DNA of 64,000 nt from Paracyclopina nana (Eukaryota > Arthropoda > Copepoda > Cyclopoida > Cyclopettidae), in NCBI GenBank assembly GCA_019096065.1, contig JAGUCH010000003.1, positions 5,518,001 to 5,582,000 on the forward strand. The letters are read 5' to 3'. The position numbers and the translations under genes were made by a program. Positions 20,279 through 31,500 of the stretch are shown here, in pieces; position 1 is the first letter of the stretch; each line of letters starts with the position of its first letter. Under the pieces are notes generated by a model. That model did not search any database and was not told the origin of the DNA. It worked only from the letters and a program-made list of their open reading frames with translations.

Positions 20279-20829
20279 TCAATTCTTAGCTACCGCTTGA
20301 TTTACCTTAGACATAGAGATCTTCCTGTGCTTTTCATACTTATCAAGCACATTTTTGATGGAGTCAATATCAATTTCAACCGGTTCAAATGATTCTGCTG
20401 CATCCAAAGAGTCTGAAGAAGCCTATTGAGAAACAAATCAGTTAATATGCGAGAAAATAAGCAATTCCTACAATTATTACCGTAGATCCAGTGGATGATT
20501 TTCTCTGGTCGGGCACAATTTTCACGCTGACTTTGCGCTCAGCTTTGTTGACAATTTCTGCTGGCAAATCCTCCTCCAACCCGAATTCAGATTCGTCTTC
20601 TGAATCTGTCCACCCTTCGCCAATATCCAACTCTACAATGGCTATTTAAGCGAAACGCAGGTGAGCAAGCAGTAAAAAAAATACCTAGGATGTTTTGTAT
20701 GGTTGATTTGAAGTCGTTAGGGTCCATGCCCAAAAGGGAGGAAATGTTGGACACATCAGAGCAGTTTGAAATGGCTGACAGTTTCCGCTGTAAATCGCTT
20801 GACAACTTCCTAGAAATCTTCCTCTCCAT
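20279..20829 (-). CDS. Small acidic protein of unknown function, 3 exons
   Basis: Three exons splice in frame: 20685-20829, 20481-20641 and 20279-20422, with introns of 43 and 58 bp. They give 149 residues from the ATG at 20829. The N-terminus is basic and Ser-rich (RKLSSDLQRKLS), the middle is acidic (DSEDESEFGLEEDLPAE) and the C-terminus is predicted helical. There is no signal peptide or membrane segment. The frame stays open upstream of the ATG to a possible acceptor at about 20844 (TTTCAG), so another coding exon may be missing. I do not recognise the family. Conserved frame across three exons and a nearby AATAAA support a real gene. Confidence 0.65.
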
Positions 20830-22373
20830 TTTGACTCGATCCCTCCTGAAATTAAGCATGACATGTACGTGCGCGTTGAAATTAATGATGCTTCTTCGTG
20901 TGCTCGCACAAGACCAGCTAGGCTAAGTACGCAAGGAAATAACCATTTTCCATTTTTTTTGCACCCACCCTTTACAATCACATGAAAAAAGTGTATTGCA
21001 ACATTTTATTGCTGCTAGAAAAGTTGTAGGAAACCAGCTACGCCCCCTTAATTAAAGAAGCAGGAAGAAAAAGTGTACGGGGAATTAGACAAAGCAAACT
21101 ATGCGCCTTATCCGTGCCTGTAAGAATTTGCTTGCTAAAAATATTGATGTGTCCTACTTTTTGAAGCCCTTTTCAGTCATTTAAGGAATGCAACATGTCA
21201 TTATTGCAGGTCTTTTAGTGCACTTTGCGCAAAAAAAGGAAAAAATACCAACTTTGCTACCAAATAGGACGAAATGGGATGCACGTTTGATTTCATATTT
21301 AGTGCAATCTTTAAAAGTGTAAATCGCGTTTTTTACCTGCTGTGTCACAATTCGACAATGTACGTATGTGTGGCGTGAAAAGTTGCAAATATGCTTGCAG
21401 GTCTCACGCCTGCTCCAATCGTACTGAAAGTGGTTTTCGAGCCCGAGCGCGCATGTATAGTAAGTACACCTCGAAGCCCTCCTTAGCTGGCTAGGTATGA
21501 TTGAAAAACCACGGTGGAGAAATGATTAGAGCGCGAACTTACTTCCAAAAAATAATAGCTTTATTTTCTGTTTGATTATCAACCGAATATTTCCAGTCTT
21601 TTATAATTTTGAATGGTCATTTGTTAGACGAGCACAATTTGCGCTCAGTTTGCTAAATAGTAAGGGAAAACCAGGAAGAACTCATTTCCATGAGTTTTTG
21701 CCTCGAACCGTTTTTGCTACGTATTTGCCTCAGGGTTATAGGCATGGAAAAAAAGTTTGACCAGTAATTTAGCCTCAATATTATATCAATACTTGCTTTT
21801 AAAAATAGCGTACTCCCTTGTCAGTTCCGGAGAGCATGTAATAAAAACCACACAATTCATCAACTCGTGACCACAAGCTTTTTCGTAAAATTCATCTACA
21901 TGCCTAGCCTTAATTGAATGCATAGCTAAGGTCCAAAGTAGGTCAAAAAATTAGTTTTATGCGAAAAAAAACAAGGGAGGACATGCAACCTTTATGGACT
22001 GACTGGCAGCGGGCAAGATTGCTGAAATTATTGGCCTTTGTGATGAAATGAGGCCAAGGAAAGTCATGCTGGCTGACAAAATCATTATTTTGACATTTGG
22101 AGCACTTGCGCGTAAATGAGTATCATTATAGTCGAGCTACAGCTATGATTTATAATCATCAAAAATGCCACAAATTATTTTTGAGCTAGAACATTTTCTG
22201 CTATGGATTTATGCTTTTTCTCTTAAAACTTGGCTTTTCCTGAAAAGTTGCTTTGATTAATGTGTGGTGCTTGGTGTCTGCCAATGCTTAATTTAAAATA
22301 TTAAAAATGCCTTTAATACAATAATGAAAATATAGGGTGACTTACCTAAAAAATCAAATTTTCGTCAATATAT
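20830..22373. other. Intergenic, no supported gene
   Basis: AT-rich sequence without convincing frames, splice patterns or named repeats. It must hold the promoter of the minus-strand gene ending at 20829, but no element stands out. Confidence 0.4.
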
Positions 22374-22989
22374 GTATCACATTGACTTGAAGAAGGTCCT
22401 AACCCAAACTCTTAACAACACCCAAAAAATATACATTTTCTGAAAGCTTATATTCTTAGGGTTCATTTGGTAGCAATTTAAAAATCCTGGCCTATGGCTT
22501 CCCATAACATAAAATTTTCAAAAACGTCTAGCACCTACAGTTTATTATTTTATGAGATTATTAATAGCAGTGACCCCTTCTTAAAAAAGGAGATCTAACT
22601 TTTCTTATTTCATAAGCAAGTCTGTAAAATGCACCCAAAATGAGATATTTGTTGCCAAACTTATTAAGCAAAATTAATCAAGGTGGCAGTAATCAACTTT
22701 TAGCATAGCTATATCTCCGTTTCTGTTCATCCTAGTCATTTTACTATGAAGTAACTTAAGTTTTATTTTTGAATTTTAGTGGGGGTCATTGAAGCTAACT
22801 ATCCCCAGAAAATGAGCCGTTTTTGCGAAAAACGTTTTTAAAATTTGTATGTTATTGGAAGCTATAGGCCAGGATTTTTATTTTATCACCAAATGAACCC
22901 TTGGGACATAAGCTTTCAGAAAATATATAATTTTTGGGTGTTGTAAGTAGTTTGGGTTAGGTCCTTTGCCAAGTCAATGTGTGTATGCT
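22374..22989. mobile_element. ~615-bp imperfect inverted-repeat (MITE-like) element
   Basis: Arms of about 155 bp (22374-22530 and 22830-22989) are inverted copies sharing CACATTGACTT, CCTAACCCAAACT, CAACACCCAAAAA, TTTTCTGAAAGCTTAT, GGGTTCATTTGGT and AAAAATCCTGGCCTAT. Identity is roughly 80-85% by eye. There is no coding capacity, and the exact termini and target duplication were not settled. Confidence 0.65.
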
Positions 22990-23026
22990 TACTAGTATGC
23001 CAAAAAGGCGAAATAGCAAAAAAACA

Positions 23027-23032
23027 TTTATT
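23027..23032 (-). terminator. Polyadenylation signal of the 23.1-23.5 kb gene
   Basis: AATAAA on the minus strand lies 37-42 bases past the stop codon at 23069. Confidence 0.6.
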
Positions 23033-23068
23033 GATATTCAATAAATACATTCATTAAATTAATGCAAT

Positions 23069-23548
23069 TTAGTAGTCAATGTCGATATACTCATCTGGGT
23101 GATTGGCATTATAAATTCTTGACACCTTGATTTCATCACTTGCGCAGCAGTTGCAGAATTGCTTGACGAGCAATAAAGTAAGCAGCAAGGCCATGATCAT
23201 CAAGTCTGCGACGAGGGCCAGTATAAAATTGGTTCTGTCAGCGTCGTTCACGGACTCTCTGTGGTGGTTGATGATCAGCGCAAAAGTCACCATCATGATC
23301 AGGATGCCTGAGATGGGGAGGATTTTCCACCAGTCGTAGTGAGTCTTGATATTTCTTCCATGGAGGAGGTGAAACCCAAGCAGTTCCTTGTACTCCACTT
23401 TTGATTTGAACCCAGTGGTCCTTGGTTTTGGCTCCGGATGGACAATTGACTCTCGGCCAAAGTTGGCAAAGACTTCATCGTCCTCGATGGCGTCCAACTC
23501 ATCCATATACAAAATATGGGGGTTTTGCTTGGACATCTTCACAGCCAT
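23069..23548 (-). CDS. Two-pass membrane protein of unknown function, 159 residues
   Basis: A single-exon frame from an ATG at 23548, chosen because the open frame further upstream begins with a non-ATG codon. The N-terminal ~70 residues are acidic then basic and should be cytosolic. Two hydrophobic spans follow, residues 76-93 and 108-128, joined by a short polar loop (HHRESVNDADRT). Directly after the second span is a Cys cluster (FCNCC, residues 131-135) of the sort that is often palmitoylated. The tail ends Y-I-D-I-D-Y. No signal peptide is seen; both termini are probably cytosolic. I do not recognise the family. The well-placed AATAAA downstream supports it. Confidence 0.65.
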   Translation of the reverse strand: MAVKMSKQNPHILYMDELDAIEDDEVFANFGRESIVHPEPKPRTTGFKSKVEYKELLGFHLLHGRNIKTHYDWWKILPISGILIMMVTFALIINHHRESVNDADRTNFILALVADLMIMALLLTLLLVKQFCNCCASDEIKVSRIYNANHPDEYIDIDY

Positions 23549-24451
23549 TTTAATTATTGCTACCACAGCGCGTCAGGAAGATCAAAAGTTCACTAAATAG
23601 TTCACCTGTCCCTGTTGCAACACATTGTTGAGGACTCGGGACACTGCACTGTGGGGGTGGAGTGACTACTGTAAATTATTTACCTTCGGCAACACCAACT
23701 AGGTTATTGGTACAAAATAAAAGAAGACTATCAAACTTGTTTTTGCTTCTTTATAGCGACATCTTATTCACGGAATTTTATTTACTTATCGTAATGTTGG
23801 TGAGGGTATTTTTTCATTCATCGTCGTACTGTTATTATGCCCGCAAATGCGCATCGCTACCAAGCTGTATGAGCCTCCAGACGCGCATAGCCAATAATAT
23901 CCAAAATTCTTCACCTGGGACTATTTCTTTGTTTGTAGGAAAACCACGTTGCCATTATGAGCAAACCGATAAGATGATGTATGTAGTACTTGCAGCCTTG
24001 TTATGGCAAAGCTGACAGTGCATAGCAACTTTTTTGATGTAGCGCTACGTACCATTTTAATTCATTGTTGACTATAGTTTTGGTGTTTTTTGAAAAAATA
24101 CATATATAACTGTAAGTAGAATGTTTTGCTGCTGATTGGGATTCATTGTTTCATATGCAGCATTTCCTGTTCTAAATTAGTTGGCTGGGTCAAGTCTGGT
24201 TGGCAACGGAACGATGATTCGATAACTTTTTATCACGAATTGCATGCATTGCATACCTACAGTATGCATAATAAATAGGCTCTATCCGTGGAAGGAAGAA
24301 GCTGAAGGGGTTTGAACGAGCAAAGTTGCATCGTTGATGCATGCATGGAGCAAATATTTCACTATGAATCTGATTGCAAACTAGTCACACACTGCACCGC
24401 AGCAAGCTGCCCTAGTTCCAGAGGCCCAAGTTGACAACTTACAGGTAAACG
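23549..24451. other. Divergent intergenic region upstream of the P450 gene
   Basis: It separates two divergent genes and should hold both promoters. No coding frame with recognisable domains. A TATA-like CATAATAAATAGG at about 24268-24280 is a candidate promoter element for the P450 gene. Confidence 0.4.
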
Positions 24452-26071
24452 ATGCTGCTGGTTTTGTTCATCACATTTCTTGCCCTTTTCGTCCATTTCT
24501 GGAGACGAAGCTCATGCAAACCCCCCAATTTCCCGCCTGGACCCCCAAGATACCCCATAGTCGGAAGTGCTCCATTTATGAAGCCCAATAACAGCTCCAA
24601 ACCTTCCATTTTCTGGGCAATTTGCAAATTTGCAAGGGAATACGGGAGCATTTTTGGATTTTATTTGGGCCAATACAAAACAGTCGTGCTCACTGATTAT
24701 GAAGACATCAAAGAGGTGCTGAACAAGGATGAAGCTTCTCACAGACCACCAATAACTGGGCACAAGTTAAGACCAGGATGGGAGAGTGCTGCTGATGTTG
24801 ACCCGGAGCTGAACAAGCATCAACCACCCGGGGTCATATTTTCCAATGTGAGCAATACTAATTATTTTGCAGCAATTTACAAAGTGATTTGGAATCTGTA
24901 GGGAAAATTTTGGAAGGAGCAGAGGCGATACATTCTGAGAAATTTGAGGGATTTTGGCTTTGGAAAGGCATCCATGGAAGAAACATTGCACGAAGAGGTG
25001 CAAAAGCTGATTGACCACTTGAATCAATACAATGGGCAAGCATTGAATTTGAACAGAGCCACCAACGTTTCCATTCTTAATGCCCTATGGAATATTCTTG
25101 TGGGTGAGAAACTCGAGCTAGGTGATCCTAGACTTGCTGAGCTTCTGCAGGTGGTTGATGATTTGGTGAGGCTTGGCGGTGGACCTGTATCCCCAATTGC
25201 TGCAATTTTACCTCACAAGGATATGGTATACTGGCCTCTAATCAAAGATGTGGTTGGCATCAAGTATCCTGAGAAGGCCATAAATGCGATGCGTGACTTT
25301 ATCCTTCCTTATGTGAAAGCTCACAAAGCATCTGTGGATGCAGACAATGTCAGAGATTTTATGGACCTTTTTCTTCTGGAGATTCAAAAAAGCACCGATC
25401 CTACTTCAAGCTTTTATGGCAAAAATGGTGACAATGCATTAATCAATGACATGATTGACTTATTCATTGCTGGCATGGAAACAACCACCTCATCCCTGCT
25501 GTGGTCCATCTTATATTTGCTCCATTTCCCAGAGTGTCAAGCCAAAATTCATGAAGAAATCGATCGACTGGTTGGTTATGACCATTTGCCATCACTATCT
25601 GACCAGGCTGATTTGCACTATACCAATGCATTCCTCAGTGAGTCATTGCGGTTCACCAGCTTTGCACCAATGGCAATATTCCATTACACCTCCAAGGATA
25701 TACCATTGAAGGGGTACACAATACCCAAAAATTCGATCTTGATAAGCAGTTTGTACCATGTGTTGTATGATGCAACCCATTTTGAAGAGCCTGAAGTATT
25801 CAACCCAAGTAGGTTCCTAGATTCAAATGGAAAATTCATGCCTGATGAAAGGGTAGTGGCTTTTGGCATAGGTAAGCGGATATGCCTTGGAAAGTCTTTG
25901 GCAGAAAAGGAATATTTCCTTTTCTTTGCTGGCCTCATGCAGCACTTTTGTGTAAAGAAAGTCCCTGGAGTTGAGCTGCCCTCTATTGGTGTAGAAGATA
26001 CTCTAATTTCAGGTTTTCTCAGAGCAGCACCTCTCTTTGAAACTATTATAGAAGCAAGGAGGATGGAATAA
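24452..26071 (+). CDS. CYP2-clan cytochrome P450, 521 residues
   Basis: An ER-bound haem monooxygenase. The two exons are 24452-24847 and 24902-26071. The 54-bp intron (GTGAGC...CTGTAG) restores F-S-N-G-K-F-W-K-E-Q-R-R across the junction and removes an apparent in-frame stop. Features in order: N-terminal membrane anchor (residues 2-15), proline hinge PPNFPPGPP, C-helix W-K-E-Q-R, I-helix AGMETTTS, K-helix ESLR, PxxFxPxRF region (EPEVFNPSRF) and haem loop FGIGKRICLG with the axial Cys near residue 460. All catalytic residues are present. The CYP family and substrate cannot be assigned by eye; arthropod members of this clan act in hormone and xenobiotic metabolism. An AATAAA overlaps the stop codon. 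Confidence 0.95.
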
Positions 26072-26072
26072 A

Positions 26073-26588
26073 ATTGTTTCTTTTATTTACATTTTTTCGT
26101 ATAATCTAATTGTAATTCTATAAGGAACCAAAGTGGTCACCAGATGGCATTTAAAGCTGCGTAGCAACGGCCCAAAATGTAATTAACAAAGACATCGTCT
26201 TTAAAAACAGAGTTTATCGATCAAGAAATAATGCTCACTCATGCAATCGGGGCTTTCCGTCTAAATTTGGCATGTTTCGCGTTTCCAAATAGAGTAGCTC
26301 TGTTCTCTTGTTCACATTAGCGAGGCGCCAGATCGGGCTAAAATACAGCACTTTTAAAAGTGGCGTTTTTTGAAATCCCAAACTTGTTAAACTGAATCCT
26401 CACTTGGTACAGATTCACAGCTGTGTTAAAAAATCATCAACCTTGGTTTGGCTCGTCAATCCGCTCCCTTGGAGAGTTGAGGCCGAAAGCGACTTATTGA
26501 GGCCATTTTGAGGCTGTCATCTGGAGCAGGAGACGGGACAGACGTGAGAGGAGACGGCCGACGTTCTTTGAGGGCTTAAATTCGCACA
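26073..26588. other. Intergenic: P450 3' end and AMMECR1 promoter
   Basis: Short gap between two same-strand genes. The AMMECR1-proximal half (about 26450-26588) is more GC-rich and probably contains its promoter and 5' UTR. No other feature seen. Confidence 0.4.
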
Positions 26589-27479
<891 letters not shown>

Positions 27480-28536
27480 CCTCGGCTGTCCCACCTGGAG
27501 CAGACCCATGCTGAATATCTGGCCTCAAGGTCTAAGCTCCATGGGGTGCCTGGACTCGGATCAGCCATCGACTTTTTCAGTTATCTCAGAGAGGATGTAC
27601 ATGAGTTGTTTCATTGGTAAGCTCACTTACTTACCTCTCTCTCTCTCTGAAAAGCTTACCAAGCCCAACATCCTGTAAAAATACCTTCAATGTAACTTTA
27701 TGACAGTTCTCTTGACAAGGATCTGTATCAAACCCTCTCAACTATCCTTGCACACCTATATACTGATTACAAAAAATAGTTAATTCAGATCGAGACTTGA
27801 AAAAACTTTCAATTTTTTTTGCCCAATTGCAGTTTTAACTCGAATTTCATTTTTTCAACAGGTCTTAGAATTTTGAAAAATTATCTTTCTTTGTCCGGGT
27901 TAGTCTAGCGAGCAACCCTTCACTTCTGACGGTAAATTATCAATTGGCTTTTTCGCCCACATTATGTCTTCATGCTCTAATTGATTATTATAGTACTAAG
28001 CTGAAATGACTTGTGATCTTAGACCTAATTACACTTCTCTGCTGTAGTAAGACAATCGCGAGCTGGCAATTGTATTATGAATAACATCATCATTTCTCGC
28101 TGCTCAACAATATCCTTGCTATTATGCAGACGACTTCATTAATTACAAAAGTCCATCATTATCATCTTAAAAAAGAACGTGATTCGCCGTTTTTCGTGCA
28201 TAACAGTAGACCAATTATCAATAAAACTGACATACATCCGTCAATTATTACAAAAGTCCAACAATTTTTATTTTTTGAGATATGTCGTCAATACTGTACT
28301 TGTTGTGCTCGTTATGAGATATTCATAATCTTGTGGATAAATTCTTAAGTTAACAATGCAATGATGATGAGACCTGACAACCTCAAAGTTACGTCGTGTG
28401 TTTAGAGGGCTGGGGTAGATACAGTGTTAGTATGGGATGAGGAGGAGCTATGTGGGGGAAATCAGGATTTATCACAGCCGGCCTAGTATATGTATAGTAC
28501 ATTAAATTTCTGCTGAGACCATCGTCGTTTTTTCTT
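27480..28536. other. Convergent intergenic region between AMMECR1 and the ADAMTS-like gene
   Basis: It contains both 3' UTRs and a short (CT)n run near 27635-27650. No further gene seen. A plus-strand AATAAA near 28220 is far from the AMMECR1 stop, so its polyadenylation site is uncertain. Confidence 0.4.
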
Positions 28537-31500
28537 CTATGTGCACGACAAGCAACACTGCCTTTTGTACTTGTCTTTGTGGCACATTTTAAAGGTCACT
28601 ATCAGGCCGCAGTACTTAGTGGAGTCCTTGCAACTAGCATCTAAAATGGAATGAAAGATTGAGTGACCATCTTTTATGACTGCTTACCTATTTACCTTGC
28701 TGCAACGTAGGAGGTGTGGATGAGGCCGGTGTGGCAGTTGTTGTGGAGGTTGTAGTAGGAGTAGTGGTACATGGAGGTAAATTGCATTGTTTTGTAGCAT
28801 TAGGGCTTAATTTTGAATTGCAAGCATCGCCTGCTAGCTCTCCGGAGTTCTTCCAAACGCACTCGACTTTTCGACGCCTCAGGCTGTCACCACATATTGC
28901 ATCGCACTAAAAACACTATTTTGTGATTTCTATCTCATCAGGCGTAACTGCTTCGTTACCTCTGACCAATCTGACGTTTTCCAAATGCCCCTGCATTTGC
29001 GATTGTTGCAAGTCTGCGAGGACCGCGGCCTCAGAACAGCTTCGCAGTAGCGGTCTTCCACTGTGGTCTTATCGTCCACGCTGCAGAAGACGTCCCTGGT
29101 CTGAAATCCAGTTTGTTTCGCAATACATTTGGATTTTCCGCAAGGAGTCCAAGCTTGAGCCACCCATCGAGGGCAGCTCGAAAGGCCGCATGTTCGCACG
29201 GACTCTGGTGGAGATCCCAAACCGGAGTCCACGCAAATTTGAGAGGGAATAATTTCTTCCTTTTGATCATCCCTGTGTTTTACAAGCCTAATAATGGTCA
29301 CTGGTATGATGAATGTACAAATGAAGTATACCTAATGAGGACACATTCGACGGTGCGAAACTGAGTGCCATTTTCACCGCAAGTCTGTGAACACCTTGAC
29401 CATTCTGAGGTTGTCCATTGCAGAGCCATATTTTTAGCAGTTATGGATGCTTCTGTCGAACTGTCAATCGTCTCATCTGCTTCCTCCTCATCTAAATAGT
29501 AGTCTTTGCTAACCACCGTGCCCAAGTGACGTTTCCAATTTCCAAATGTCACCTGCAAAAATGGCTGCAAGTTATTTTTGCCATTCACTTTAAATTGGAT
29601 CCAGCCAATTATGGGCATAAATGCTGCCAAACACATGCATACCTATCTCGGTGGTCTTTTTTACCTGAGCCAAAATTGAGAGTATGAAAATGACAAGTAG
29701 TGAAGAGGCTGAAAGTCGACATGTACTCGAAGAAGTCCCCTCACCATTTAGTAAGTTATTAGTAATTAGATCCTAAATTAATAATGTGGTTAGTGGTTAG
29801 CAAATTCTGCTCCCAAAATGAGGCCCACAGCTAAAATTAGTCCACCTACCTTCGATTTGGCCGGATTATTAGGATAATCCGATGAGCTCCAGTTGATGGT
29901 GTTGTCACCACCAAAGTCTGAATACCCCTTTTTCCAATTGGAGATATCATTGTTGATCTCATCTTCGCCGTCCTCGTCTTCGTCGTCAATACTATTGACT
30001 TCATTGAATCTCAAATGATTGTGGTCTCCTGCATTGTTCTGCTGGAAGATGTGATGTGACGGTTTAGTCGTCGTCATCCTGTTGTCGTCGCCGTTGGCGG
30101 TGTTGAATCGCATGTGAAGATTATCGTTGTGATTTCGTAGCTGGAATCGGTGGCTGTCATCGTTTTCTGTAGGGTTAATCTGAGCGTAAGTGTAATGCTC
30201 GTCCGTTTCCGCCTTGAAGTCATCCGGAACGTGCTTCACAACTCCGTAGACATTTTCGTCTGTTTTGAAACCCTTTTCATAGTCCCAGCCAGTCGCTCTT
30301 CCGTGGTAGTAATCATCCGGAATGACATCATTCGAGTCTCTCGGCTTGACGATGATTTCAATCTGAGCCGACGAGCCATCAGCTTTGGTAATATGAGATA
30401 GCATGTGTAAGAGAGTGAAATGTATGCCTTTAGAACAATATTTACCCATGCAAGTATAGGTTCCTGCATCATGGTAGCCAATTGCAGGGATTCTCAGGGA
30501 TCCCTTTCTGGTCACAAAAGCATTCATGGCATTTTTAGCGGTGTCCCTTTTTCTCCCCTTTCTGGATCTTTTGTTGCCAGCCGAAGTTGGTGGGATCAAC
30601 TGGTCGCCTCGGGCCCACTGAATGGCCGACCTAAAAATGAAAATCCTACATCATAACAGATTTATGGCCTTTATTTATTGCAATATCGCACAAAATCTCC
30701 CAGCATCTATCTTGCACACCGAAGGCGGAGTGAAAAGCAATATTAGCACACACCTGTCGAATTTCTTGACCGGACACCTGATCTTCAGCTTGGTTCCTTT
30801 AAACACCTTTGCCACGCCTCCAACCTTGAGCTTCACGGTCATTTGATTCAGGTTGAGTTGCTCGTACACTTGGTTCAGGTTGGCCTTTATGAGAGGTCTA
30901 GCTTTTCCTTCTGCAGCAAAAGAAGAACTTCCATAAAAGTGTAATGCATGAGTAGTTTCACTGAGCAGTAGGCTATGTAATACTGACATATGCAAACATT
31001 TTTGGTAGCTTTGATGTGGAAGGAATTACTTACCGCTGAAACTGCTCGAAACTTCCTGCGACAATTCAGAAAATGAACACGGCTGATTGTTGCAAGGTTT
31101 TCGGGCCTCGGGATTCCCGTTGGGACAATCTCTGTCGGGTTTATTTGCCAACTCGCCCAAAGCAAGCAGTTGCTGGCAAATTACTTGGCGAACTTTGAAG
31201 CCCCCGCCACACTTTTTAGAGCACTGCGAAGAAAAAGTAATCAAAAAATGGTGAAACGATCCTGTGTGCAACTTTTTTCTCATCAAGCCGCTGATTCAAT
31301 TTTGCACTCCATCGAGAAATGCTTGAAAAGAAGTGAAATACATACAGCAACTATGATAAAGAACTATATATCTTGGAAAAGCAAGGAGATGGATTTTTTA
31401 TATTTTCTGCGGTGGACGTGTTAAAAAGTTGGTCCCGAGCATTTAGGCAGAATACCGATGTCATAGTGCACAATAAAAAGCTAGAAAGCCTCACCTCTGA

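Noticed and set aside
24848-24901. Apparent nonsense codon in the P450 gene
   Set aside because: The stop falls in a 54-bp GTGAGC...TAG intron whose removal restores the conserved C-helix motif, so the gene is not broken.
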